Source: Candidatus Omnitrophota bacterium (GTDB taxonomy: Bacteria > Omnitrophota > Gorgyraeia > Zapsychrales > Fredricksoniimonadaceae). Taken from it: a DNA stretch of 41,194 nt. The stretch covers positions 1 through 41,194 of the forward strand of contig CAJBYM010000035.1 in assembly GCA_903959815.1 (NCBI GenBank), written 5' to 3'. Under the pieces are notes generated by a model, which worked only from the letters and a program-made list of their open reading frames with translations, had not been told where the DNA came from and made no database searches. The stretch's first letter is position 1. Each line of letters opens with the position of its first letter. Shown here piece after piece: positions 8,006 through 16,821 of the stretch. The position numbers and the translations under genes were made by a program.

Positions 8006-8617
8006 TTAAAGCCATCGCGACAGCAAGGCTTTGATTTTTTCTTGAGCTTCAGCGATAACAGCCGGTGCTTTATCAGCAAACTGGTTCAGACCTTGCGCCG
8101 CGATCACTTCAGGCTCAAACCCCATAAACCCCAAATGAACTTTGGTCAAACTCACACAGTGTTCATAAGGATGCCCGGCCTCATAAACTCCTCCGCTCGA
8201 AGAAAGAAAAAGTGCTTTCTTGCCTTTCATCAGTCCCGTGTAACCACCAGGGCCAAGATCCCATGTCTGACCTTTTTGCAAAACTGAATCAAACCATGCT
8301 TTAAGCGCTGCAGGCTGAGAAAAATTATACATCGGAGATGCCACGATCAGAAGATCCGCCGCTTTAAGCTGAGACGTCATACGGTCCATCTTCGCCATCA
8401 AAGCAAGGCGCTCATCAGAAACTTTCTGACCACCATAATTGCGCTCATAATAAACACCTATTCTCTGGGATGTAAAGAAATCAGGCGGATCTTTAACCAA
8501 GTCTAAAACTTCAACATCTGCCTTCTTTGTCTTTAATAGATCTAAAGCCGTATCCAAAAGCTTCTTTGTGTTCGACTTTTCGCCTGCCGGCAAATACTGG
8601 ACAATTAAAATCTTCAT
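8006..8617 (-). CDS. azoR: AzoR-like FMN-dependent NAD(P)H:quinone/azo oxidoreductase
   Basis: A 203-residue flavodoxin-fold (Flavodoxin_2) flavoprotein. The N-terminal strand and phosphate loop (KILIVQYLPAGEKSNTKKLLDTAL) and the FMN-site motif SPMYNFSQPAALKAWFDSVL (about residues 94-113) are diagnostic of the AzoR family. SSSGGVY supplies the next FMN contact. Such enzymes reduce quinones or azo compounds by two electrons using NAD(P)H, mostly for detoxification. The ribosome-binding site GAGGAG lies six bases before the ATG. The gene begins 40 bases after nrdG and may be the last gene of the nrd transcription unit. Confidence 0.88.
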   Translation of the reverse strand: MKILIVQYLPAGEKSNTKKLLDTALDLLKTKKADVEVLDLVKDPPDFFTSQRIGVYYERNYGGQKVSDERLALMAKMDRMTSQLKAADLLIVASPMYNFSQPAALKAWFDSVLQKGQTWDLGPGGYTGLMKGKKALFLSSSGGVYEAGHPYEHCVSLTKVHLGFMGFEPEVIAAQGLNQFADKAPAVIAEAQEKIKALLSRWL

Positions 8618-8657
8618 AAAATGCTCCTCGTTTTCGTCGCCTCTTCATAGCGACTTT

Positions 8658-9326
8658 TTAAAAAACCAATCCTTTTAATCTTTCCCACTCCATATCGGAA
8701 TATTCACCCGGTCCATCCAGAATATCACGGTTAAGAACTCTTCCGTTCAAATTGCCGCGCTGCAGCTTATAATTTTTTGTCCCTTCGAGCAAAGCCTTGA
8801 TCTGATGAACATTTTCTTCAGATACGATCCCCCTAAGAACCGTGGTGCGAAAAAGATGCGCCACACCTGATGCCTTGATCAGCGCAATAGATCGTTTCAC
8901 ACATTCTAAGTCGGCCTTGACTCCCGTCGCCTTACAATATCCCTGAAGCGATGATTTAATATCCATCGCCACAAGGTCCACTAACTTTTCATTCAAAATA
9001 TCAACCAACATATCAGGCCGTGAGCCATTTGTGTCCAATTTAACCAAAAAACCCATGGCTTTAATACGCCGGATAACATCTTTCAGATCATCATGGAGGG
9101 TTGGTTCGCCGCCGGTAATGACAACGCCCTGCAACTGGCCACGGCGCTGAGCCAGGAAAGCCATCACATCTTCAACAGGAATGGGAGTATTAAAAGACTC
9201 TGGCAGAACGAGTTCGGGGTTATGGCAAAAAGGGCAGCGGTAATTGCACCCTTGAGTGAAAACTACCGCTGCCACTTTGCCTGGATAATCGATCAGAGAG
9301 AATTTGAGCAAGCCCCCGATGAGCAT
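8658..9326 (-). CDS. nrdG: Anaerobic ribonucleotide reductase activase (radical SAM)
   Basis: A 222-residue radical-SAM enzyme of the NrdG/PflA type that installs the glycyl radical on NrdD. It has the opening GGLLKFSLIDYPGKVAAVVF, the [4Fe-4S] motif CNYRCPFC (CX3CX2C, about residues 27-34) and the SAM-binding GGEPT loop (about residue 91). Its start lies inside the end of nrdD (34-base overlap), a common arrangement for this activase-substrate pair. No extra ferredoxin domain is seen. Confidence 0.93.
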   Translation of the reverse strand: MLIGGLLKFSLIDYPGKVAAVVFTQGCNYRCPFCHNPELVLPESFNTPIPVEDVMAFLAQRRGQLQGVVITGGEPTLHDDLKDVIRRIKAMGFLVKLDTNGSRPDMLVDILNEKLVDLVAMDIKSSLQGYCKATGVKADLECVKRSIALIKASGVAHLFRTTVLRGIVSEENVHQIKALLEGTKNYKLQRGNLNGRVLNRDILDGPGEYSDMEWERLKGLVF

Positions 9327-11422
9327 ACGCTAAAAGTCCTTCTCTGGAGGAACTCGGCCTTCTTACCTTTGTTCCACTGGTTGACGGGACGCAGATAACC
9401 GACGATCCTCGAATAGACCTCACACTCGGCCTGGCATTTGGGACAATGCTTTTGTTCACCCCTGATATACCCACATGACGGACAAACACTGAACGTCGGT
9501 GACAGGGTAAAATACGGCAAACTGTACTTCTCGCAAACCGTGCGGACAAAATTCTTAACCGATTCTGTATCTTCAATGCGCTCCCCGACAAATACATGGA
9601 TGACCGTGCCACCCGTATAACGCGTCTGCAAAGAATCCTGATGATCGAACAACTGGAAGATATCATCAGTATGATGCACCGGAAGATGCGTGGAATTCGA
9701 ATAAAACGGCTCACCACCAGCCGCTTCCTGAGGACAATCACGCTTTAGCTCAGGGAACATATCCTTGTCCATGCGGGCCAGGCGATACGACACGCCCTCG
9801 GCCGGCGTAGCTTCAAGATTATAATTGTTACCCGTCTCTTCCTGGAATTTCAGGAGCACTTTACGCATAAAGTCCAGCGTATCTTCAGCAAACTTCTTGC
9901 CCTTAGGCGTCGCAATGTTCTCACCCAAGAAATTCAAACAGCATTCATTCATACCCACAAGACCAATGGTCGAGAAATGATTCGTCCAGTACTTGCCGAA
10001 ACGCTCCTTCATATTACGCAAATAAAACTTCATATACGGATAAAGATTATCGTCCATGAGCGTCTCAAGGCCCTTGCGCTTGATCTCAAGGCTCTCGCGT
10101 GAAAGGATCATCTGATGCTCGAGCTCAGCGAAGAACGTTTCCTGGTTCTTGCAGGAATAACCCAGTCGCGGCATATTGATCGTAACAACACCGATCGACC
10201 CGGTTAAAGGCGCCGCACCGAACAAACCGCCGCCGCGGGAATTGAGCTGGCGGTTATCGATACGCAGACGGCAGCACATGCTGCGCGCATCGTCAGGACT
10301 CATATCGGAATTGATATAATTCGTGAAATACGGAATGCCATACTTGCCCGCCATATCCCACAAAGGCTTCAACTCAGGATTATCCCAGTCAAAATCCTTA
10401 GTGATGTTATACGTCGGGATCGGGAACGTGAACACACGGCCCTTGGCATCCCCTTCGATCATGACCTCCAGGAACGCCTTGTTGAACATATCCATTTCTT
10501 TCTGAAACTCACTGTACGTCTCAGCCTGGATCTGCCCCCCGATGAGAACACCCTTGTCCTTATAATAGGAAGGTACGCGAACATCCAGCGTGACATTCGT
10601 AAAAGGCGTCTGAAAACCAACACGCGTCGGCACATTCACATTAAAGAGAAACTCCTGCAGTGCCTGACGAACTTCCTTCTCGGAGAGACCGTCATAACGG
10701 ATGAACGGCGCCAGAAGCGTATCAAAATTCGAGAATGCCTGCGCGCCGGCCGCTTCACCCTGAAGCGTATAAAAGAAATTCACCACCTGACCCAGCGCTG
10801 ATCGGAAATGCTTGGCTGGACGGGATTCCGCCTTGCCGGAAGCACCCTGAAAGCCCTGCGTCAAAAGATCATAAAGATCCCAACCCACGCAATAAACGCT
10901 AATACTGCCCAGGTCATGGATATGCAGGTCCCCATTGGTATGCGCGTCGCGAACTTCCTGCGGATAAACCTTGTTAAGCCAATAGGCCTGTGAGATCTCC
11001 GAGGACACATAATGATTGAGCCCCTGCAGGGAGTACGCCATATTGGAATTCTCATTGACCTTCCAGTCCCGGCGCGAAAGATACTTCTCGACGAGATCCA
11101 CATTGAACATGGACGCGATCTCGCGCATGCGCGAATGCTGATCACGGTAAATGATATACGCCTTGGCGGTCTTCCTGTAGGGAGATGTGATGAGAACTTC
11201 TTCCACAATATCCTGAATACCCTCGACGCTGGGAAGACGTTTCGAATAGATCTGAAGGGCCAGATTAAGAACGCGGATGGTCAACTTCTGGGCCGCATCC
11301 TCATTGAATTCACCGGTTGCCGCGCCCGCCTTAGCCAGGGCTTTGGTGATCTTGGCCGGATCAAAATCTTCTTCTCCACCGTTACGCTTGAGGATCTTGT
11401 CGAACAGTTCTGTTGTGTACAC
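9293..11422 (-). CDS. nrdD: Anaerobic (class III) ribonucleoside-triphosphate reductase
   Basis: A 709-residue glycyl-radical enzyme that makes dNTPs without oxygen. Residues 5-95 form an ATP-cone allosteric domain (KRNGGEEDFDPAKI, then YRKTAKAYIIYRDQH). The long barrel domain includes GLVGMNECCLNFLG. The C-terminal zinc site has two CX2C pairs (CPSCGY, CPKCQ), followed by the glycyl-radical segment RIVGYLRPVNQWNKGKKAEF. The start is GTG, supported by AGGGGG eight bases upstream. It is the second gene of the unit radical-SAM gene - nrdD - nrdG - azoR, transcribed from the promoter near 12400. No class I or II reductase is visible in the window, in keeping with an anaerobe. Confidence 0.95.
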   Translation of the reverse strand: MYTTELFDKILKRNGGEEDFDPAKITKALAKAGAATGEFNEDAAQKLTIRVLNLALQIYSKRLPSVEGIQDIVEEVLITSPYRKTAKAYIIYRDQHSRMREIASMFNVDLVEKYLSRRDWKVNENSNMAYSLQGLNHYVSSEISQAYWLNKVYPQEVRDAHTNGDLHIHDLGSISVYCVGWDLYDLLTQGFQGASGKAESRPAKHFRSALGQVVNFFYTLQGEAAGAQAFSNFDTLLAPFIRYDGLSEKEVRQALQEFLFNVNVPTRVGFQTPFTNVTLDVRVPSYYKDKGVLIGGQIQAETYSEFQKEMDMFNKAFLEVMIEGDAKGRVFTFPIPTYNITKDFDWDNPELKPLWDMAGKYGIPYFTNYINSDMSPDDARSMCCRLRIDNRQLNSRGGGLFGAAPLTGSIGVVTINMPRLGYSCKNQETFFAELEHQMILSRESLEIKRKGLETLMDDNLYPYMKFYLRNMKERFGKYWTNHFSTIGLVGMNECCLNFLGENIATPKGKKFAEDTLDFMRKVLLKFQEETGNNYNLEATPAEGVSYRLARMDKDMFPELKRDCPQEAAGGEPFYSNSTHLPVHHTDDIFQLFDHQDSLQTRYTGGTVIHVFVGERIEDTESVKNFVRTVCEKYSLPYFTLSPTFSVCPSCGYIRGEQKHCPKCQAECEVYSRIVGYLRPVNQWNKGKKAEFLQRRTFSVCSSGACSNSL

Positions 11423-11464
11423 GTCACTTACCCCCTGTTATGAATGGATAATAATAAAAACGTT

Positions 11465-12292
11465 TTAAATCTGTTGCCCTTTAAACTGTCCATGCCGACG
11501 GACCGTCGCCTGTTCGTCGAACGGGTGATAATCTTTCTTGTCCTCTTCATAGACCGAGCGGACATTCTGCCCGGCAAAGAACTTCTTTAATTCAAGCATT
11601 TCTGCCGGTGATAATGGTTTGACAAAACTTTTACGCAAAGGCGTATTGATCTGAACTTCATCCGCGCCGATCTCTTGGGCCAAACGCGCGATCGCCTGGG
11701 CCTGCGACTTATTGTCCTCAACGAACATGACCTGCAACGCAAAGCGGCCTTTAAATGTCGCCTTGAATTCCTTGATCCCGGCGATCACACAGGCCAATGA
11801 AACACCCGCTGCAGGACGATTCACAGCCTGAAAGATGCGCTCATCGGCCGCTTCAAGCTTAACCAAAACCAGATCCGCATCACGCAGATCTGCCTGAACA
11901 TCCTTGCGCCCTAAAAGAGTGCCATTGGTAATGATCGCGATCTTTTCGGCGGGACGCACCCGATCCGCGCGGATCACTTTAACAGCCTGGATCATCTCAC
12001 CCAGATTCGCCGCCAGTGTCGGCTCACCATTACCTGAAAATGTCATATAATCAATAGCAACATCCGTATCTAAAGCCTTGAGCTCTTCAACAAGCTCCAT
12101 AACCGGAATAAAGACACGTCGCTCAGATACAGCATCCGCACTGCCCAAACAACCGAGCTGACAATAGGTGCAATTAAAATTACAGATCTTTTGAGTAGTG
12201 GAGATAGGATCTAGGCCTAGGGACATCCCCATTCTCCAGGAATGAACGGGGCCATAAATGTGCTTGAACTGAGGTTTTGCCATCAATGTCAT
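11465..12292 (-). CDS. Radical-SAM protein of the COG0731 type
   Basis: A 275-residue radical-SAM enzyme. The N-terminal GPVHSWRMGMSLGLDPI and the cluster motif CNFNCTYC (CX3CX2C, residues 37-44) followed by QLG are typical of the COG0731 Fe-S oxidoreductases, relatives of the wyosine-forming Tyw1 core. The GNGEPT loop binds SAM. The reaction of the bacterial members is not established. It lies 42 bases upstream of nrdD and should be co-transcribed with it, so a role in the anaerobic reductase system is possible but unproven. An alternative start (ATG 12283, MAKPQ) is equally plausible; neither has a good ribosome-binding site. Confidence 0.85.
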   Translation of the reverse strand: MTLMAKPQFKHIYGPVHSWRMGMSLGLDPISTTQKICNFNCTYCQLGCLGSADAVSERRVFIPVMELVEELKALDTDVAIDYMTFSGNGEPTLAANLGEMIQAVKVIRADRVRPAEKIAIITNGTLLGRKDVQADLRDADLVLVKLEAADERIFQAVNRPAAGVSLACVIAGIKEFKATFKGRFALQVMFVEDNKSQAQAIARLAQEIGADEVQINTPLRKSFVKPLSPAEMLELKKFFAGQNVRSVYEEDKKDYHPFDEQATVRRHGQFKGQQI

Positions 12293-12379
12293 GCGCGCTA
12301 CATGTATAAAATGTTAAAGGACGTTAAAGAACAAACAACCCCCTGAAGAACAAGATGTAGTTACGACTTGTTGCGACAG

Positions 12380-12416
12380 GCACTACATATAGTAGTGCTG
12401 TCCAAAAATTTGTCAA
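12380..12416 (-). promoter_or_regulatory. Promoter of the nrd unit with a palindromic operator over the -10
   Basis: On the minus strand, TTGACA (12411-12416), 16 bases, TACTAT (12389-12394). The -10 is buried in the palindrome GCACTACATATAGTAGTGC (12380-12398): perfect 7-bp arms and a 5-base centre. Position and A/T-centred CACTA/TAGTG arms recall NrdR boxes, but the spacing is three bases longer than the usual 16-bp box. A second, weaker dyad, AACAAG-N12-CTTGTT (12349-12372), lies just downstream, in the predicted 5' leader. Confidence 0.65.
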
Positions 12417-12538
12417 GGGCTTTTCTGATCTTTTTTGAGCAATTTTCTCGTCGAGGAATGAAAAATACCTGAAATTCCGTAAAAATTCATTTGCATCATC
12501 GAAGAGGAAGGAATATTACTCCCAGGGCAGGTCTTATG

Positions 12539-13894
12539 TCAACCGTTTTTGCCCCGTCGAGAGGCATCCTTGAAAGCTGTTTTTATCCATGCTGCAGCGT
12601 CGGAATGAAGATCTTTAGGGCCCCCTTCAAAAATATCCTGGACAGAGGTGTTTTTCAACTCTTTAACCCACTTCCTTATATAGGTACAGTCCGGATCAAA
12701 CCGCTTTTGTTGAAGCCAGGGGTTAAAAATACGAAAATAGGGCTGATGATCACACCCCGTTGAGGCCGCCCACTGCCAATTCCCATTATTGACCGCAGGA
12801 TCATAATCAACAAGGCGAGTGGCAAAGTAACGCTCCCCCCAACGCCAATCAATATGAAGGTCCTTGACCAAGAAGGACGCCGTGATCATACGCACACGGT
12901 TATGCATGAAGCCCGTGGTATTAAGCTCGCGCATGCCCGCATCTACAATAGCGACACCGGTGCGGCCTTCACACCATGCCGCAAAAAGTTTCTTATCATT
13001 CTGCCATGGTATCGCATCGTACTCATCGTAAAAGCATCCCGAGAAAACATGCGGATAATAATACCCGACATGTGTAAAAAAATCACGCCAGTAAAACTGT
13101 TGAAGGATCGGATGCGCTGCGCCCAACCGGCTGACCACAGCATGAAAAGCCTCTCGAGGAGAGATCGTTCCGAATTTAAGATGCGCCGACAAATGACTTG
13201 TCGCATCAAGCCGAGGAATATCCCGTTCATGCGCATATCCTCGCAAATCACCCAACTTCTCAAAAATCTTTAAGCCCTCAGAACGCCCGCCATGAACAGC
13301 AAGATCTGGATTAAAAACTTTACTCAGCTGATCTGGTTTCAGCAAAAATGAGCTCTTAAGCTCCTGACACACAAGGTTCTTAAAGGTGTTATCTTGCGGC
13401 AATGGCACAGCATGCAAGGCCGCCTTCTTATAAAAGGGCGTAAAAATAGCATACGGTCCGCCCGCCTCTTTGACCACGGATCCTGGCGCGCACAACAGGG
13501 CATCATCGTGTTCTTCAAATACGACACCGCGCTTCTGACAGATCTTCTTAAGGCTGGCATCCCGTCGACGGCTAAAGGGGGTATAATCTTTATTGATATA
13601 AAGCACATCAAATTTCTCAACATCCAAAAGCTCCTGGATAACATCATCCACCAGACCATAAAAACGATAGAGCCTCCCACCGCGAGCTTCAATCTGTAAT
13701 GATAATTCATCCAAAGAAGCGCGCATGAACTGAAATGCATGCGGACTAAAGTAATCATGGGGCTCACACTGGCGAGGATCAAAAATGAACGCAGCACACA
13801 CCTCACACGAAGACGCGAGCGCCCGAATAAGCGCAGTGTTATCTTCAAGTCTCAAATCCCGGCGAAAAATAAAAAGAGTTCGCACATATTTCAT
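12539..13894 (-). CDS. phrB: Class I CPD deoxyribodipyrimidine photolyase
   Basis: A 451-residue light-driven DNA repair enzyme that splits cyclobutane pyrimidine dimers with FADH-. The N-terminal Rossmann domain opens with LFIFRRDLRLEDNTAL. The C-terminal FAD-binding domain has LQQFYWRDFFTHVGYYYPHV, the helix GRTGVAIVDAGMRELNTTGF, NRVRMITASFLVKDL and the strongly conserved NGNWQWAASTGCD-PYFRIFNP segment. The length is normal. It follows the phosphatase gene by 33 bases on the same strand with no terminator between, so it is probably the last gene of the rex-hyd transcription unit. That is an unexpected place for a light-dependent enzyme. Confidence 0.95.
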   Translation of the reverse strand: MKYVRTLFIFRRDLRLEDNTALIRALASSCEVCAAFIFDPRQCEPHDYFSPHAFQFMRASLDELSLQIEARGGRLYRFYGLVDDVIQELLDVEKFDVLYINKDYTPFSRRRDASLKKICQKRGVVFEEHDDALLCAPGSVVKEAGGPYAIFTPFYKKAALHAVPLPQDNTFKNLVCQELKSSFLLKPDQLSKVFNPDLAVHGGRSEGLKIFEKLGDLRGYAHERDIPRLDATSHLSAHLKFGTISPREAFHAVVSRLGAAHPILQQFYWRDFFTHVGYYYPHVFSGCFYDEYDAIPWQNDKKLFAAWCEGRTGVAIVDAGMRELNTTGFMHNRVRMITASFLVKDLHIDWRWGERYFATRLVDYDPAVNNGNWQWAASTGCDHQPYFRIFNPWLQQKRFDPDCTYIRKWVKELKNTSVQDIFEGGPKDLHSDAAAWIKTAFKDASRRGKNG

Positions 13895-13927
13895 AGCATT
13901 ATTTTACACCCGAAAAGCCGCACACTA

Positions 13928-15076
13928 TTAAATATATTGCACACTTACAAGCTTGCCCATCTGCTCCAGCTTCGCCGCCATAAGAGGGATGATCTTATCA
14001 CGCGCGAGGATGCCTTGTTTTCGATAAACAAGATCCTTATTGGCCGGGTTTTGAGCGCAACCGACGGTAAAATTGATACGGTCCGCACCTTTTAACATCA
14101 AGGCCAGATCTGCCGCCGCACTTTGATCTGTTTCACGCTCCAGGTCTTCACCTAGAATATTGTAAACCTGATTCAACGTCACGGCCCCTTCGGTCACAAG
14201 ATCAATGCCCTTGATAAAATAACGCGGTGGCGTAGAAAATGACATCGGCTTTTGTTCAACCTCCAACTCTTCCTGAGCGCAGCGCGCCACAACATCCGCC
14301 GTGCTCGCTCCGCAAACAACCTTAAGACCCTCAAGATCGAGAAATGCGTTAACCCTATCCATATCCTCGGCACGATCTTTGGCCGGCCCGGTCATCATGT
14401 TGACAACGCCGCCTTCACGGCAATGCGCCACCACAACCGTCTGATCATCGCCATTGGTCCCTTGATCATGATCCTGAGCCTGACGCAATATATCGCGCAC
14501 CACAAGACGCAAGGGACGCCCACGGCCAACCCAGCCCTGCAGAAATTCCTCAACCCCCTGCAAGCCCCAACCCAGGGGATACGCATACCCCATTCCCGAC
14601 TGAACAACACCATCACTCATCAAAAGAAGTCCTGTTCCGGGATCCAAATGACAACGGTACTCGTGCGCAACCCCTGTCTCAATGACCAGCGGGTGTGCTG
14701 GCAACACATGCGCTTCTTGAGGTCCTAAGAAAAAGGGCGCGGGCATTTCATAAGAAAGAATCGTCGTCGAACCATCATTGAGAACACGCGCGACCGTGAA
14801 GGCCGTAAAAGGCTTCGTGCCGTCGCGCCACTGCCCCATCGTTTCAACAACACTAAAGAAGGCATCACGCAGCGACATCCCGGATGAAAGAAGCTGGGAC
14901 AAACGGGCCGTATTCATCTGCGATGCAATATGCGCCTTCACGCCTGAACCGATGCCATCAGCACAGATCAAAGTGGAATGATAGATCGTGCGTTTGCATA
15001 AGAAAACGTCGCCGCAGGGATCACCCGGCTTCTTGGACACTTGCTGGCATTCTACGTCAATATGATGATATGGCAT
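13928..15076 (-). CDS. SpoIIE/PP2C-type phosphatase linked to the sensory hydrogenase
   Basis: A 382-residue protein. Residues 1 to about 230 form a PP2C/SpoIIE-type serine/threonine phosphatase domain with the metal-binding aspartates in ADGIGSGVKAH (residues 39-49), LLLMSDGVVQ and GDDQTVVVAH. Residues 235-382 form a second domain (ITEGAVTLNQVYNIL-like segment, here LVTEGAVTLNQVYNILG) that I know only from phosphatases beside [FeFe] hydrogenases. Its start codon shares one base with the stop of hydS (TGATG), so the two are made together. The inference is that HydS senses H2 or redox state and this phosphatase passes the signal on by dephosphorylating an unknown protein. No kinase or anti-sigma factor is in the window. 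Confidence 0.85.
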   Translation of the reverse strand: MPYHHIDVECQQVSKKPGDPCGDVFLCKRTIYHSTLICADGIGSGVKAHIASQMNTARLSQLLSSGMSLRDAFFSVVETMGQWRDGTKPFTAFTVARVLNDGSTTILSYEMPAPFFLGPQEAHVLPAHPLVIETGVAHEYRCHLDPGTGLLLMSDGVVQSGMGYAYPLGWGLQGVEEFLQGWVGRGRPLRLVVRDILRQAQDHDQGTNGDDQTVVVAHCREGGVVNMMTGPAKDRAEDMDRVNAFLDLEGLKVVCGASTADVVARCAQEELEVEQKPMSFSTPPRYFIKGIDLVTEGAVTLNQVYNILGEDLERETDQSAAADLALMLKGADRINFTVGCAQNPANKDLVYRKQGILARDKIIPLMAAKLEQMGKLVSVQYI

Positions 15077-16812
15077 CAGCTCTTCTTATCCTTATCTTCA
15101 ACCCCATCCCTGCTTTCAACCGCCTGCATCAACTTGTTAACAAGTTGTTCCCCCTTAGCTGTATACTCACCGAGAAAGTTCGCAAACTGCCGCGCCATCT
15201 CGATCTGGTGTTCGTGAAGTTCACGCGCCTGCACAGCTGTTTCATCCTTGACCTTCTGCAAACGCTCGGCATTCAAATGGTCCGCCGTAATGTTAATGAA
15301 TATCCCGACATACTGCTTTTCAGCACGCAAACCATAAACGATCCCTCGCGCAATGACACCCTGAAGTTTATGAAGCCGGATATCATCGGCCGTATCGACT
15401 TGGCCGGACTTGACCCGGTCAAAAGGCTCAGGATCGATCAAATGAGAAATGCTTTTACCCAAACATGTCCCTGCAACACGGAACATTTTTAAGAAAGCAG
15501 GATTCACATTAAGGATATTCAGATCAGCATCAAGAACAACGATCCCATTGGGACTGGTTTCCATGATCCGGTCCGAACGCTGCTCCGCCAATCGGCGCAT
15601 ATACGGGATGCACATCTCAACCTCAGCCATACCCTGAACAACGGCCGCAGCCTGATCACGGCATGACGCATACCCGCAAGCCCCACAATTGAGCTGATCC
15701 TCCTTGCGCGCCTTACCCGCCTTATCGAGCACGGCAAGGACCTCCTGTTCATCTGCAGATACTCTCAACGCAGGATGCGCCCCAAACACCGTCTGCAAGT
15801 CAATGCTAAGTGCATTCCCCGGCGCCACTCCAGGATTCTCTTGAGCATACCGGATGATCCTTGCACGACGCTCAAAAAGATTTCCCACCTTGCTCACCCC
15901 CGGCCCATTGACACATCCATGCGCACAAAATAACGGTTCAACAATGCAAGGCGTCAGGCCCTTATCCGCGGCGTCCAAAACATCCTTCATTTCCTGAAAC
16001 CCACTGACAAACACCAGCTTCTCATCCACCACGCTCGTATTCAATGTCGTTGTGGCCATGCATCCGCCTTCAACAGGAAAAAGGCGGCTTTTTCCCTGGG
16101 GCTGTTCATCAAAAGCACTGTCTTCACAATGCGCCAGATCGATGTGCTTGCGTTTAAGCCACTCTTCAAATTCATCAAATGTCAGCACACAATCCACGAG
16201 CCCGTTAAATTCAGGACGATCCGCCTCGGTCTTCTTGGCCACACACGGCCCGATGAACACAACCTTGGCCTCAGGTCCAAATCTGTCCTTGATATGCCGC
16301 GCATGCGCGATCATCGGAGAAACCACAGGCAATAAATTAACGATCTTCGCAGGTGCATACTTTTCAATATAGGTTACAACAGCAGGACACGCCGTACAAA
16401 TGCTCGTCTGTGGTTTATCCTGTGCACACGCCGCTGTTCTCTGCGCAACCAAATAAGCTCCCACGGCCGTCTCAGCCACATATTCAAAGCCCAGAGAACG
16501 TAACGCACTCGGGATCCGCGCATATTGCCATGGCTCAAAAACACCCGCGAATGAAGGCGCAAGGCTGACCGCCACAAAAGCGTGATGCGCCACCAGATCT
16601 TCTGCCTTGTCCAGATCCCGTCGGAACGTCTTGGCATCCTGAGGACATTCACGCACACACGTGCCGCAACTGATGCAACGATCCGGATCCACAAATGCCT
16701 GGCCGTCATCAATGCGAATAGCCTTAATAGGACACACACGCACACAGCGGTAACAGTCGCGGCATCGCGCTTGAAGGGTATAAACAACCTGTCGCGGATT
16801 TCCTTCTGCCAT
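15076..16812 (-). CDS. hydS: Sensory [FeFe] hydrogenase with PAS domain (group C type)
   Basis: A 578-residue cytoplasmic protein. Two N-terminal [4Fe-4S] motifs (CRDCYRCVRVCP, CISCGTCVRECP) precede an H-cluster domain (about residues 75-325), then a further Cys cluster (CGACGYASC with a later Cys401), a PAS domain (about 408-520) and a C-terminal helix. The H-cluster loops are altered as in sensory enzymes. L1 is TSICTACPAVV, so the proton-relay Cys of TSCCP is Ala while the ligand Cys stays. L2 is GPCVAKKTE (Gly for Met). L3 is EPLFCAHGCVNGPG. High-turnover catalysis is therefore unlikely; sensing H2 is the expected role. It starts 9 bases after hydA, with AGGAG inside the hydA end, and overlaps the phosphatase gene. 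It has no kinase domain of its own. Confidence 0.9.
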   Translation of the reverse strand: MAEGNPRQVVYTLQARCRDCYRCVRVCPIKAIRIDDGQAFVDPDRCISCGTCVRECPQDAKTFRRDLDKAEDLVAHHAFVAVSLAPSFAGVFEPWQYARIPSALRSLGFEYVAETAVGAYLVAQRTAACAQDKPQTSICTACPAVVTYIEKYAPAKIVNLLPVVSPMIAHARHIKDRFGPEAKVVFIGPCVAKKTEADRPEFNGLVDCVLTFDEFEEWLKRKHIDLAHCEDSAFDEQPQGKSRLFPVEGGCMATTTLNTSVVDEKLVFVSGFQEMKDVLDAADKGLTPCIVEPLFCAHGCVNGPGVSKVGNLFERRARIIRYAQENPGVAPGNALSIDLQTVFGAHPALRVSADEQEVLAVLDKAGKARKEDQLNCGACGYASCRDQAAAVVQGMAEVEMCIPYMRRLAEQRSDRIMETSPNGIVVLDADLNILNVNPAFLKMFRVAGTCLGKSISHLIDPEPFDRVKSGQVDTADDIRLHKLQGVIARGIVYGLRAEKQYVGIFINITADHLNAERLQKVKDETAVQARELHEHQIEMARQFANFLGEYTAKGEQLVNKLMQAVESRDGVEDKDKKS

Positions 16813-16821
16813 AAGATCTCC

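Noticed and set aside
12303-12331. TATACA close to the radical-SAM start, considered as a further leaderless promoter
   Set aside because: No acceptable -35 at 16-18 bases, and a much better promoter (TTGACA/TACTAT) lies about 90 bases upstream.
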